Source of the DNA: Acidobacteria bacterium RIFCSPLOWO2_12_FULL_66_21
GTDB lineage: Bacteria > Acidobacteriota > Vicinamibacteria > Vicinamibacterales > 2-12-FULL-66-21
Length of the DNA stretch: 64,000 nt
Direction of reading: 5' to 3'
Assembly: GCA_001767455.1 (NCBI GenBank)
Contig: MELC01000090.1
Coordinates: forward strand, 1-64,000
Shown here one piece after another: positions 8,518 to 19,475 of the stretch. Under the pieces are notes generated by a model. That model was given only the letters and a program-made list of their open reading frames with translations, was not told the DNA's origin and ran no database searches. The first letter of the stretch is position 1. The number at the start of each line of letters is the position of its first letter. The position numbers and the translations under genes were made by a program.

Positions 8518-9665
8518 GAGAGTCCTCGCAGGCCGGCGCTGGAACTGCAGCGCTGGAGCACCGCGGCCCACGCCTCGACCCTGCCGGCCTTGCTGACGAA
8601 GTCGTCGATGCCCGCCGCCCGACACGCCTCTCGAATCTCCGGGCTGTCGCTGGCCGTCGTAGCGACGACGCGCGGCCGGCGGTCGCGCGGCCATCGCCTG
8701 CAAATCTCGCGGCAGGTGGCCAGACCGTCGAGTTCTGGCATCTGAAGGTCCATCAGGACGACATCGTAAGCCTGGCGTTCCAGGGCCCGCAGCACTTCGA
8801 GCCCGTTGGCCGCCACGTCGGCGCGGTAGCCCAGGCCCTTCAAGACGGCGAGGGCCACCTTCTGGGTGATGGTGTCGTCCTCGGCCAGCAGGATGCGCAA
8901 CGGCGCGCGCTCGGTGCTGATGATGTTCGGCTCACTGGGGACGGCTTCGGCGATGAGCGTCACGTGCGAGATCGAGCCGTGCGCCCCTTCGCGTTCCAAC
9001 CACAGGGTCCCTCCCATCAGTTGGCTGAGGCGCGTGCTCAGCGCCAGACCGAGTTCCGTGGCATTCGAGGGACCCGGACCGAGCGCGCCGGGCGTCGGCT
9101 CCACGCGCCGGGCTGCGTCTCGTCCCCTTGGGGCACCGATGTCCGCGTGTCGCACGACAACGTGCAGTTCGTGGCGTCGTTCGGCCAGCGGCCGGCTGGT
9201 CACCGAGAGCACGACCTCGCCCTTGTGGCTCAGCCTCACCGCATGGCTGAGCACGTGCACCAGAACCTGACGCACGCGGGTGACGTCACCGAGCCACGTG
9301 TTCGGCGTGCCCGGCTCGACGACGTACGCCAGATCGAGGGCCTTCTGAGCCGCCTCGATCGCCACCCGATCGAGCGATTGTTCGATGGCATTGCGCAGAT
9401 CGAACGGCTGCGCCTCGAGCGGCAGCGTGCCGGCTTCGATCGTCGCCAGGTCCAGGACGTTGCAGATGATCGTGAGCAGGGCCCCGCCGCTCGCCTGGAT
9501 GCCTTCGACGTAGTCCCTCTGCTCTGGTGTGAGATCGCTGTCGTGGAGCAGTCCGGCCAGGCCGAGGATGCCGTTCATCGGGGAGCGCAGATCGTGGCCC
9601 AGGCGGGCCAGCCATCCCGGTTCGACCCCGATGTGCGTCGCGGGCCGTGAGCCCATGTGAGCCAT
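8514..9665 (-). CDS. Soluble hybrid histidine kinase with degenerate ATP-binding domain and receiver
   Basis: A 383-residue protein with no membrane segment or sensor domain. It begins with a HisKA domain (His24 in LARLGHDLRSPMNGILG). The ATPase domain is worn: the N-box reads VLSHAVRLSHKG where an Asn is expected, the G1 box reads VVRHADIGAPRG instead of VRDTGIGIP, and the G2 box reads ELGLALS. A receiver (about 256-383) has intact AEDD, Asp in MDLQMPELDG and Lys in FVSKAGR. It may therefore act as a phosphatase or phosphotransfer partner rather than a kinase. AAGGAG is 5 bases before the ATG, and a 16-bp palindrome lies just upstream. Confidence 0.82.
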   Translation of the reverse strand: MAHMGSRPATHIGVEPGWLARLGHDLRSPMNGILGLAGLLHDSDLTPEQRDYVEGIQASGGALLTIICNVLDLATIEAGTLPLEAQPFDLRNAIEQSLDRVAIEAAQKALDLAYVVEPGTPNTWLGDVTRVRQVLVHVLSHAVRLSHKGEVVLSVTSRPLAERRHELHVVVRHADIGAPRGRDAARRVEPTPGALGPGPSNATELGLALSTRLSQLMGGTLWLEREGAHGSISHVTLIAEAVPSEPNIISTERAPLRILLAEDDTITQKVALAVLKGLGYRADVAANGLEVLRALERQAYDVVLMDLQMPELDGLATCREICRRWPRDRRPRVVATTASDSPEIREACRAAGIDDFVSKAGRVEAWAAVLQRCSSSAGLRGLS

Positions 9666-9678
9666 GCCTGCTCCTTCC

Positions 9679-9694
9679 GCGGTTGATCAACCGC
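9679..9694. promoter_or_regulatory. 16-bp perfect palindrome upstream of the hybrid kinase
   Basis: GCGGTTGATCAACCGC is a perfect dyad that starts 14 bases before the kinase ATG, just upstream of its ribosome site. Its place and symmetry fit an operator for a dimeric regulator or an mRNA hairpin in the 5' leader. No matching second copy was noticed elsewhere in the window, so the binding protein is unknown. Confidence 0.45.
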
Positions 9695-9824
9695 CGTTCC
9701 TGACGAACCCGGGCTATTTGGTCTGACTGCCCCGAGTGGGTGCCCCGGTCACTCCTCGTCCCTCGCCACCGACGGGGCACATTACCACACCGGCACACAG
9801 TCTCCGCGATGGCGCCGGGACAGC

Positions 9825-9930
9825 AGCTCGGCGCTGGGAGCTCGGCGCTCGGGGCTCGGGGTTTGGGGTTCGACTTTGACTTTGACTTTGACAATACGAC
9901 TTTGACCATCGACTAACGACTATCGACTGA
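9825..9930. repeat. Word-repeat array: GCTCGG words then GACTTTGA / ATCGACTA words
   Basis: The first half repeats GCTCGGCGCT and GGCTCGGGGTT words. The second half repeats GACTTT three times and then CGACTA/CGACTG words, ending in TATCGACTGA. The second half closely resembles the array at 32798-32940, which ends in the same TATCGACTGA word. It lies upstream of the DUF4139 gene. Confidence 0.75.
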
Positions 9931-9986
9931 GTGTAGGTGTCTAATATGACAACCGCCCCCAATACCGTTTCAACAAGGAGTCCTCC

Positions 9987-12389
9987 ATGCGCCGCGTTGT
10001 CATCGCACTTCTGGTTGCGTGGCCCGTTCTTACCAGTGCCCAGGCTCCCGCACCGCCTCGTCCCGCTCAACCGGCGCCGGCGTCCGGGGCTGTAGCAGAG
10101 AGCGGGGCCGCGCCCGCGGCGCTGCCCGTGCGCCGCGTGATTCTGTACAAGACCGGCGTCGGGTACTTCGAACACCTCGGCACCGTCCGCAACCGGCAGG
10201 CCGTTACCGTCCGGTTCACGAGCGCGCAGCTCAACGACGTCTTGAATTCGCTGACGGCGATCGACCTCGGGAAAGGGCAGATCACCGGCATCAGCTACAA
10301 CTCGGTCGCCCCGCTCGAGCAGCGCCTCGGCGCGCTGCGGCTTCCGCTCGACGAGCGCACGACCGCGCTGCAGGTGCTGGGATCGCTGCGCGGCGCGCGT
10401 ATCGAGGTCGGCGGCGCCGGCGCTCCGGCGGAGGGGCGCCTCTTGAGCGTCGAGCAGCACACGCGCCAACGCGGCACGGAGACGGTGACCGTGGAGACGT
10501 TCTCGCTCGTCACCGACGCGGGCGCGCTGCGCACGTTCGAGTTCTCGCCGTCGCTTCACGTGCGTGTGGTCGAACGCGATCTCCGGCAGGAGATCGGCCG
10601 TTATCTCGACCTGGTCGGATCGGCGCGCGAGCAGGACGTGCGAACCATGGTGATCTCGACGTCCGGCGCCGGTGACCGGCCGCTGTTTGTCAGCTACATC
10701 AGCGAGGTGCCGATCTGGAAGAGCACGTACCGCCTCGTGCTTTCGACGGCGGGAAAGCCGTTGCTCCAGGGGTGGGCCATCGTGGACAACACGATCGGCG
10801 AGGACTGGCAAGGCGTGGAGCTGTCCCTCGTGGCCGGTGCGCCGCAGTCGTTCATCCAGAACATCTCGCAGCCGTACTACGGACGCCGTCCGGTCGTCCC
10901 CATGCCCGCGACAGCGATGCTCGCGCCACAGACGCACCAGGCGACGTTCGGCGAAGGCGCGGGCAGCGTGAGCGGAACGGTGCGCGACCCAGCCGGAGCG
11001 CCCCTTCCTGGCGCGACCGTGCGTCTCATGGGTCCGTCCGGCGTCGTTGCGTCTGACATCACCGACAGTGCGGGGCGGTACGATTTCACGGCGCCGGCCG
11101 GTGCATACCAGCTACGCGCGGAGCTCTCCGGCTTCCAACCCCAGGCGCTGAGCGACTGGCGCATGCCCGCGGGAATGCAGGTGCAGCAGGACCTGACGCT
11201 GCGGGTCGCCGGCGTCCAGGAACAGATCAGCGTCGACGCGCTCGGGCCCTCGACTGCCACGGTGCGGCGCGCCGGCAGGGGCGGTGGCGTTCCCGGGGGG
11301 GTCGTGGGCGGAGTGGTCGGCGGCCTGCCTGAGTCGCCGCCCCCGCCGATGCCCCCCGGCGTCTACGATCAGGCGAGGAACCTCGATCCACGCGCCACCG
11401 CGGCGTCTCTCGGCGACCTCTTCGAATACCGGATCAAAGAGCCGATCACCCTCAAGAAGAACCAATCGGCGCTCGTCCCGATCGTCAACGCGGAGATCGA
11501 GGCCGAGAAGGTCTCGCTGTGGAACCAGGCGCCGGGCAGCGGCCGGCCGCTCCGCGCACTCTGGTTGAAGAACACGACGTCGCTGACGCTGGATGGCGGC
11601 AGCATGAGCGTCGTGGACGGCAACGCCTTCGCTGGTGAAGGGCTGATCGAGCCGTTGAAGGCCGGCGAGCGGCGTTTCCTCTCCTATGCCGCCGATCTCG
11701 GCGTCCTGGTGGACGCGCGCATGCAGGGCGAGGCCGGCAGGATCTCGCGGCTGCGCGCGCGCGACGGGATCATCATCCAGGAAACCGAACAGCGGGCCAC
11801 CTGGACGTACAAAGCCCGCAATGAGAACGCGACCGCCACGACGCTGATTGTCGAGCATCGCGCCCGTCCTGGATGGAAACTCGCGCCCGGGCAGACGCCG
11901 GTCGAGTCCACGGCCGGCGCGGAGCGCTTCCGGCTCTCGATCGAGCCGGGGAAGGAGGCGACGCTCGACGTCCGGGAGGTCCGGCAGGACGAGGCGCGCA
12001 TCATGATCGGGAACGTGGACGATGCGCTGATCGTCCGGCTGGCGCAGTCGGGCGCGCCCGCCGCCGCACTGGAAAAGGCGCTGAGGCCGGTGCTCGACAA
12101 GAAGGCGGAGCTCGCGAAGGTGGAGCGGCAGCTGCAGGATCTGCAGAACGACCGCAGCGCGATCGTCCAGGATCAGGAGCGGCTGCGCGAGAACATGAAG
12201 GCGCTGCGTGGCAGTGCGGAGGAAAAGGAGCTGCTGCGCCGTTACACGCGTCAGCTCGACGAGCAGGAGACGCGCCTCGATGCGTTGAAGCAGCAGATCG
12301 CGCAGACGACCACGACGCGCGACAGGCTCCGCGCCGAGCTGTCCGCGCTGATCCAGACCGTCTCGTTCGAGCTGTCGGCGGGTTCGTAG
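9987..12389 (+). CDS. Secreted DUF4139 protein with embedded carboxypeptidase-regulatory-like domain
   Basis: An 800-residue exported protein with a signal peptide (about residues 1-19). Residues 48-300 and 480-725 look like the two parts of a DUF4139/MuiA-like protein (VILYKTGVGYFEHLG near the start; DFLEYRIKEP-like region reading LFEYRIKEPITLKKNQSA in the second half). Between them is a CarboxypepD_reg domain (about 329-415; SGTVRDPAGAPLPGATV, SAGRYDFTAPAGAYQL) and a Gly/Pro-rich linker. The C-terminus is coiled coil (about 690-790). AAGGAG precedes the ATG. No function is known for the family; an envelope role is likely. A strong hairpin terminator follows. Confidence 0.7.
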   Translation: MRRVVIALLVAWPVLTSAQAPAPPRPAQPAPASGAVAESGAAPAALPVRRVILYKTGVGYFEHLGTVRNRQAVTVRFTSAQLNDVLNSLTAIDLGKGQITGISYNSVAPLEQRLGALRLPLDERTTALQVLGSLRGARIEVGGAGAPAEGRLLSVEQHTRQRGTETVTVETFSLVTDAGALRTFEFSPSLHVRVVERDLRQEIGRYLDLVGSAREQDVRTMVISTSGAGDRPLFVSYISEVPIWKSTYRLVLSTAGKPLLQGWAIVDNTIGEDWQGVELSLVAGAPQSFIQNISQPYYGRRPVVPMPATAMLAPQTHQATFGEGAGSVSGTVRDPAGAPLPGATVRLMGPSGVVASDITDSAGRYDFTAPAGAYQLRAELSGFQPQALSDWRMPAGMQVQQDLTLRVAGVQEQISVDALGPSTATVRRAGRGGGVPGGVVGGVVGGLPESPPPPMPPGVYDQARNLDPRATAASLGDLFEYRIKEPITLKKNQSALVPIVNAEIEAEKVSLWNQAPGSGRPLRALWLKNTTSLTLDGGSMSVVDGNAFAGEGLIEPLKAGERRFLSYAADLGVLVDARMQGEAGRISRLRARDGIIIQETEQRATWTYKARNENATATTLIVEHRARPGWKLAPGQTPVESTAGAERFRLSIEPGKEATLDVREVRQDEARIMIGNVDDALIVRLAQSGAPAAALEKALRPVLDKKAELAKVERQLQDLQNDRSAIVQDQERLRENMKALRGSAEEKELLRRYTRQLDEQETRLDALKQQIAQTTTTRDRLRAELSALIQTVSFELSAGS

Positions 12390-12442
12390 CTCGCAGCTCG
12401 CAGCTCGCAGCTCGCATCGCGTGGCTCGTGGCTCGTGGCTCG
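12388..12442. repeat. Word-repeat array: GCTCGCA and GTGGCTC words
   Basis: Four copies of a 7-bp AGCTCGC word are followed by three copies of a GTGGCTC word. The first unit starts inside the TAG stop codon of the DUF4139 gene. The AGCTCGC word recurs in reverse complement at 35281-35310 in actE. Confidence 0.75.
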
Positions 12443-12450
12443 AAAGAAAG

Positions 12451-12487
12451 GGGCTGCCACCTTCTGACGCAGAAAGTGTGGCAGCCC
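12451..12487 (+). terminator. Rho-independent-type terminator after the DUF4139 gene
   Basis: A 10-bp perfect stem (GGGCTGCCAC with GTGGCAGCCC) encloses a second TTCT/AGAA pairing, and a CTTTTG tract follows seven bases later. It sits 62 bases after the stop codon, right behind the word-repeat array. The U tract is short, so efficiency is uncertain. Confidence 0.65.
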
Positions 12488-12547
12488 TCAGCTTTTGTCT
12501 GCCTGCTGCCAGCTGCGACAACGAGCCGCGGCAGAGGGCGGCTTTCG

Positions 12548-12555
12548 TATAGAAT
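12548..12555 (+). promoter_or_regulatory. Possible -10 box of the BNR-repeat protein gene
   Basis: TATAGAAT lies 25 bases before the start codon and just upstream of a GGAGG ribosome site. No good -35 box is visible 16-18 bases further up, so this is only a candidate. Confidence 0.3.
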
Positions 12556-12579
12556 CGCCCGGTCCCAGGAGGCATTCTC

Positions 12580-15500
12580 ATGAGCCGCTCCAGAATCATC
12601 CTGATCCTCTCGCTGGCGCTTGCCGGCACGATCTCGATCAACTCCCGCGCGCAGCAGGCGCCGCGCGCCGATGCGCCGCAGTCGGAACAGACGCTCCTCT
12701 CCACCTATCGCTGGCGCAGCGTCGGCCCCGAGCGCGGCGGGCGCTCGATCGCGATCTCCGGAGTCAAGGGACGGCCGCGTGAAGGCTACTTCGGCGCAAC
12801 GGGAGGCGGCCTGTGGAAGACCACGGACGGCGGCGAGAACTGGACGCCGGTGACCGACGGCCAGGTGAAGAGCTCGTCGGTCGGCGCGGTGGCTGTTTCG
12901 GAGACGAACCCCGACCTTGTGTTCATCGGCATGGGAGAGTCGTGCATTCGCGGCAACATCCAGCCTGGCGACGGCGTGTACAAATCCACCGACGCCGGGA
13001 AGACGTGGGCCCACGTCGGCTTCGCCGACGCGCAGAACATCTCCAGGATCCGCATTCACCCGACGAACCCCGACATCGTATTCGTCGCCGCGTTCGGCCA
13101 TTACGGCGACGCGAACGACGAGCGCGGTCTGTTCAAGAGCACCGACGGCGGCAAGACGTGGCAGCGAAAGCTGTTCCGGGATGCGAAGACGGGCGCCGTG
13201 GACATCTCGATCGATCGCCGTGACCCCAACGTGATGTACGCCGCGCTGTGGGAGGCCTACCGCGTCGAGTACCAGATGTCGAGCGGCGGGCCGGGCAGCG
13301 GCCTTTTCAAGTCCACCGACGGCGGCGAGACCTGGGCCGAGATCACGCGCAACCCCGGCCTCCCCAAGGGCATCTTCGGGCGCATCGGCGTGGCGGTGTC
13401 CGGCGCGGACTCCAAACGCGTTTACGCCATCGTCGAACACGAGAACGGCGGCCTCTTCAGCTCTGACGATGCGGGCGCGACGTGGAAGATGGTGAATGAG
13501 GCGCGGAATATCCGCCAGCGCGCGTTCTACTACACCCACCTCGCGGCGGACGTGAAGGAGAAGGACACCGTCTACGCGCTCAACGTCGGGACGTTCAAGT
13601 CAACCGACGGCGGCAAGACGATGGTGAGCTTCGCCGGCGGCGACTCCCACGATCTGTGGATCGATCCCGACGACAACCAGCACATGCTGCACGCGAGCGA
13701 CAGCGGCGGCGCGGTGACGTTCAACGCCGGCGCCGCGCAGCGCACATGGACGGCGCGCGATTTTCCGACGGGCCAGTTCTACCACGCGGCGACGACCAGA
13801 CACGTCCCGTTCCACGTGTGCGGCGCCCAGCAGGACGGCAGCACGATCTGCATCCCGAGCGAGACGAACCTCGGCGGCGGCGGGCGTGGATTCGGCGGCG
13901 GTGGCGGACGCGGCGGCGCGCCGGCCACTTACGGAGCCGGCGGATCGGAGCCGGCCTACATCGCGCCCGACCCGAAGGATCCCGACATCTTCTTTTCCGG
14001 CGGCAACAACGGATCGTTCCTGATCCGTCTGAATCGCCGCACGGGAGAGAGCCGCGAGGTCGGGCCGTATCCGCGCATGTTCTCCGGCGAGCCCTCCAGT
14101 GCATTGAAGGAACGCTGGCAGTGGACCTACCCGATCATCTTCTCTTACGTCGATCCCAACGTGCTTTATGCCTCGTCGCAGCACGTGTGGAAGACCACCA
14201 ACGGCGGCCAGACCTGGGATCGGATCAGCCCCGACCTCACGCGTCACGATCCGAAGACGATGGGCGATTCGGGCGGTCCGATTACACACGACATGAACAG
14301 TCCAGAGGTGTACGGGACGGTCTTCGCGCTCGGTCCGGGCAAGACCGACGTGAACGTTCTCTGGGCGGGGTCCGACGACGGGTTGATCAACGTGACGCGC
14401 GACGGCGGTAAGAGCTGGTCGCCCGTGACGCCGAAGGAAATGCCGGACTTCGGCCGCGTCAGCCAGATCGACGCGTCGCGGTTCGATCCGGCCGCGGCTT
14501 ACGTCGCCGTGAAGAAGCCGCTGCTCCAGGACTTCAGGCCCTACATTTTCCGCACACGTGACTTCGGAAAGACCTGGACGAAGATCGTCGACGGCATTCC
14601 CGCCGGCGACTACGTCCACGTCGTCCGCGAGGATCGCATGCGGAAAGGCCTGCTCTACGCCGGCACGCAGCACGGCGTATACATCTCGTACGACGACGGC
14701 GAGCGCTGGCGGTCGCTGTCGTTCAACCTGCCTGACGTGCAGATCTCGGATCTCATCGTCGAGGGCAACGAGCTGGCGATCTCGACGCACGGCCGCGGGT
14801 TTTACATCCTGGACAACATCGCGCCGCTTCGTCAGCTCTCGACGGAAGTCACGACGGCGGCCGATGCGTACCTGTTCAAGCCGGCCGATGCGATTCGGGG
14901 CGCGGGAGGCGCCGCGATCACCTACTGGCTGAAGCACCCGGTGGAGAAGCTGTCGATCGATATTCTCGACGCGAAGGGCCAGGTCGTTCGCACGTTCGCG
15001 GGCGGATCCGCCGCAGGACGCGGCGGCCGCGGCCGTGGTGAGGGGCGCGGCGCGGGAGCTCCAGGCGCGGGCGCTCCGGCCGCCGACGCAGGTGCTCCGC
15101 CTGCGGCAGGCGCGGTGGCGGCGGCCGCACAGGGTGGACGTGGCGGACGCGGCGGCGGATCGGCCACGGCGCCGATGACGCCCGGTGTGAATCGCTTCAC
15201 GTGGGACCTCCAGTACCCGCCGGCCGTGACCTTCCCGGGCATGGTGCTGTGGGGTGCGACGACCAATGGTCCCGCGGCGGTTCCCGGCCCGTACCAGGTG
15301 CGCCTGACCGTCGACGGCAAGGCCCAGACACAGCCGCTCGTCGTCAAGAAGCATCCCCTCCGCGCCGTCAGCGATGCCGATCTGAAGGAGCAGTTCGACC
15401 TCGCGATCCAGATTCGGGACAAGGTGAGCGAGGCGAACAACGCGGTGATCGCCATCCGGAACGTGAAGCAGCAGATTGCGGACCGCGTGTCGAAGAATCC

Positions 15501-15855
15501 TGACCCGCAGCTCAAGACAGCGGGGGATCGGCTGGCGAAGAACCTGAGCGCGGTGGAAGAGGAAATCTATCAGGTCCGAAACCAGAGCGGACAGGATCCG
15601 CTGAACTTCCCGATCAAGATCAACAACCGGATCGCCTCGTTGCTGCGTGCCGTCACGGCCGGCGACGGGAAGCCGATCGGCAACGCGTATCCGATCTTCA
15701 AGGATGTGACGGCGGAGCTGAAGGTCCAGACCGACCGCTTGCAGCAGGTGATGGCGGCGGACCTGCCGGCGTTCAACGTGGAGGCGAAGCGGCTCGGTCT
15801 CGATCCGATCGCGGTACCTTCGCTGCAGACGGGTGCGCTGCCGACGCCGAAATAG
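12580..15855 (+). CDS. Secreted VPS10/sortilin-like BNR-repeat (Asp-box propeller) protein
   Basis: A 1091-residue exported protein with a signal peptide (about residues 1-24). It carries many Asp-box repeats of the S-x-D-x-G-x-T-W type (KTTDGGENWTPV, KSTDGGKTWQRK, KSTDGGETWAEI, TTNGGQTWDRI), so it should fold as a large beta-propeller of the sortilin/VPS10 kind. A Gly/Ala-rich low-complexity linker lies at about residues 805-865, followed by a C-terminal domain that ends without a sorting signal. Such proteins are numerous in Acidobacteriota, and their substrates are mostly unknown; glycosidase activity should not be assumed. GGAGG precedes the ATG by 6 bases. Confidence 0.85.
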   Translation: MSRSRIILILSLALAGTISINSRAQQAPRADAPQSEQTLLSTYRWRSVGPERGGRSIAISGVKGRPREGYFGATGGGLWKTTDGGENWTPVTDGQVKSSSVGAVAVSETNPDLVFIGMGESCIRGNIQPGDGVYKSTDAGKTWAHVGFADAQNISRIRIHPTNPDIVFVAAFGHYGDANDERGLFKSTDGGKTWQRKLFRDAKTGAVDISIDRRDPNVMYAALWEAYRVEYQMSSGGPGSGLFKSTDGGETWAEITRNPGLPKGIFGRIGVAVSGADSKRVYAIVEHENGGLFSSDDAGATWKMVNEARNIRQRAFYYTHLAADVKEKDTVYALNVGTFKSTDGGKTMVSFAGGDSHDLWIDPDDNQHMLHASDSGGAVTFNAGAAQRTWTARDFPTGQFYHAATTRHVPFHVCGAQQDGSTICIPSETNLGGGGRGFGGGGGRGGAPATYGAGGSEPAYIAPDPKDPDIFFSGGNNGSFLIRLNRRTGESREVGPYPRMFSGEPSSALKERWQWTYPIIFSYVDPNVLYASSQHVWKTTNGGQTWDRISPDLTRHDPKTMGDSGGPITHDMNSPEVYGTVFALGPGKTDVNVLWAGSDDGLINVTRDGGKSWSPVTPKEMPDFGRVSQIDASRFDPAAAYVAVKKPLLQDFRPYIFRTRDFGKTWTKIVDGIPAGDYVHVVREDRMRKGLLYAGTQHGVYISYDDGERWRSLSFNLPDVQISDLIVEGNELAISTHGRGFYILDNIAPLRQLSTEVTTAADAYLFKPADAIRGAGGAAITYWLKHPVEKLSIDILDAKGQVVRTFAGGSAAGRGGRGRGEGRGAGAPGAGAPAADAGAPPAAGAVAAAAQGGRGGRGGGSATAPMTPGVNRFTWDLQYPPAVTFPGMVLWGATTNGPAAVPGPYQVRLTVDGKAQTQPLVVKKHPLRAVSDADLKEQFDLAIQIRDKVSEANNAVIAIRNVKQQIADRVSKNPDPQLKTAGDRLAKNLSAVEEEIYQVRNQSGQDPLNFPIKINNRIASLLRAVTAGDGKPIGNAYPIFKDVTAELKVQTDRLQQVMAADLPAFNVEAKRLGLDPIAVPSLQTGALPTPK

Positions 15856-15880
15856 CCGCGCCGTTCGGCCGCGAATCAGA

Positions 15881-16462
15881 CTACGACTTTGCGACGGCGA
15901 CGGAGGCGGGACGCAGGACTTCCTCCCCGATGCGATAGCCGTGTCGCACGACGCCGACAACGCGCCCGTCCTGCTCGTCCGATTGAGCGGGGACGGTGGT
16001 GATCGCCTCGTGGACCGCCGGATCGAAGGCCTCGCCGGCGCTTTCGATCCTCGTGACGCCGAGCCCTTCGAGCTTGGTGAGAAACTGGCGGCGTACCATC
16101 TCGACTCCCTGGAGCACCGCCTCGGCTGACGCGCCGTGGGAAGCGGACTCGACCGCCCGATCCAGGTTGTCGACGACGTCCAGCAGGTCCGCGAGGATTT
16201 CGCGCCGGCCGCGCTCGATGTCCTTCGAGATCTCCCGCCGCAGACGCAGCCTCGAATCATCGAACTCCGCGGCGGCCTGGCGGTATTTGCCGATCGCGTC
16301 CTGCAACTGGCGGTCTTTCTCCGCAAGCTGCCGTTCGAGATCTTCGACGTAGCTCGGTTTCGAGGAGGAGCGTTCCGCCGCTGCCCCCTCTCCATCCTCG
16401 CCGCGCGCCCACCAGCGGCGATCGACGACCTTCACGGGAATCTCGTGCTCGTTATCTGTCAC
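15881..16462 (-). CDS. grpE: Nucleotide exchange factor GrpE
   Basis: A 193-residue protein. The long N-terminal coiled coil (about residues 38-95) is followed by the GrpE signature DVVDNLDRAVESA, the MVRRQFLTKLEGLGV segment and a C-terminal beta domain (FDPAVHEAITTVPA, VRHGYRIGEEVLRPA). It releases ADP from DnaK in the heat-shock chaperone cycle. Unusually, no dnaK or dnaJ is adjacent; the gene lies downstream of clpS and clpA in the same direction, separated from clpA by a pure word-repeat array. It converges with the BNR gene, with only 25 bases between the stop codons. Confidence 0.95.
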   Translation of the reverse strand: MTDNEHEIPVKVVDRRWWARGEDGEGAAAERSSSKPSYVEDLERQLAEKDRQLQDAIGKYRQAAAEFDDSRLRLRREISKDIERGRREILADLLDVVDNLDRAVESASHGASAEAVLQGVEMVRRQFLTKLEGLGVTRIESAGEAFDPAVHEAITTVPAQSDEQDGRVVGVVRHGYRIGEEVLRPASVAVAKS

Positions 16463-16530
16463 GTGAACCTTTGAACCCTAGAACCTTAGAACCCCTAGAA
16501 CCCCTAGAACCTCTAGAACCTCTAGAACCT

Positions 16531-16533
<3 letters not shown>
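16463..16533. repeat. 9-bp word array (TAGAACCTC type) filling the clpA-grpE gap
   Basis: The gap consists almost wholly of eight or more units of TAGAACCCC / TAGAACCTC, with TTGAACCC variants at one end. On the minus strand the last unit supplies the TAG stop codon of clpA, and the array ends two bases before the grpE ATG. The same word appears in the opposite orientation at 59510-59529. Confidence 0.85.
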
Positions 16534-18870
<2,337 letters not shown>

Positions 18871-18917
18871 TATTTGGTGCTCGCGGGGCCCCACCCCCGC
18901 TCGCGTCGCGCTCGGCG

Positions 18918-18934
18918 GCGGCCCTTCGGGCCGC
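18918..18934. repeat. Short GC-rich hairpin in the clpS-clpA gap
   Basis: GCGGCCC and GGGCCGC form a perfect 7-bp stem around a TTC loop. It may attenuate read-through from clpS to clpA, but there is no U tract on the minus strand, so it is not a standard terminator. Confidence 0.4.
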
Positions 18935-19037
18935 TTCCTTCCAGCGCCTCGCGCGGGCCGCAGGCGCTGTTGTCTGCAACGGGCGGTCGGGGCATTCTAC
19001 ATTCGACTTTCTGCGTTCTGAAGTTCCTGGCGCAGCC

Positions 19038-19352
19038 TCACTCCGGTTCCATCGCGGCGCGCAGCGGGAACCCGTTCTCGCGCGCGCTGGTGACGACGGC
19101 GTCCACCTTGGTTTCCGCAACCTCATGCGGATAGACCCCGCAGAGCCCCTTACCCTGCGTGTGCACGTTCATCATGATGCGAAACGCCTCAGCCGGCGCC
19201 TTGTGAAAAATCGACTCGAGGACCTCGACGACGAACTCCATGGTCGTGTAGTCGTCGTTCAGCAGGAATACCTTGAAGAGCTCAGGTTTCTTCGTCTCCT
19301 GCCTGGTGCGCTCGAGAATCTCGCTGTCCGTCCGGCGGTCCGTCCCGGCCAT
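19038..19352 (-). CDS. clpS: Clp protease adaptor ClpS
   Basis: A 104-residue adaptor with the ClpS core: LFKVFLLNDDYTTMEFVVEVL (the NDDYT/MEF substrate-binding signature), HTQGKGLCGVYPHEVAETK and a short C-terminal helix. It delivers N-degron substrates with bulky N-terminal residues to ClpA-ClpP. The N-terminal 20-25 residues are flexible and charged, as expected for the segment that enters the ClpA pore. It is the first gene of the clpS-clpA-grpE series and is divergent from the MBL hydrolase gene. Confidence 0.95.
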   Translation of the reverse strand: MAGTDRRTDSEILERTRQETKKPELFKVFLLNDDYTTMEFVVEVLESIFHKAPAEAFRIMMNVHTQGKGLCGVYPHEVAETKVDAVVTSARENGFPLRAAMEPE

Positions 19353-19475
19353 GGCTGTCTTCTGATTCTAACAGGCCCGTTGATATAAGCTGTTCTTTGC
19401 CGCCTCCGCGGCCGTACTCGTCAGACAACTCCGCGAGAAGCCCGGCACCGAGCACGCGGCGGTTGAATCTCAGCA

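Larger units (their letters stand above)
9666..9986. other. Divergent intergenic region with palindrome and word-repeat array
   Basis: This 321-base gap separates the divergent hybrid-kinase and DUF4139 genes. No gene is visible in it. It holds a 16-bp palindrome next to the kinase start (9679-9694) and a repetitive array (9825-9930). A TAATAT hexamer near 9942 is a possible -10 box for the DUF4139 gene; no convincing -35 box was found. Confidence 0.6.

Noticed and set aside
13600-16395. 931-residue minus-strand open frame
   Set aside because: Antisense to the BNR protein gene and overlapping grpE in another frame; no domain seen.
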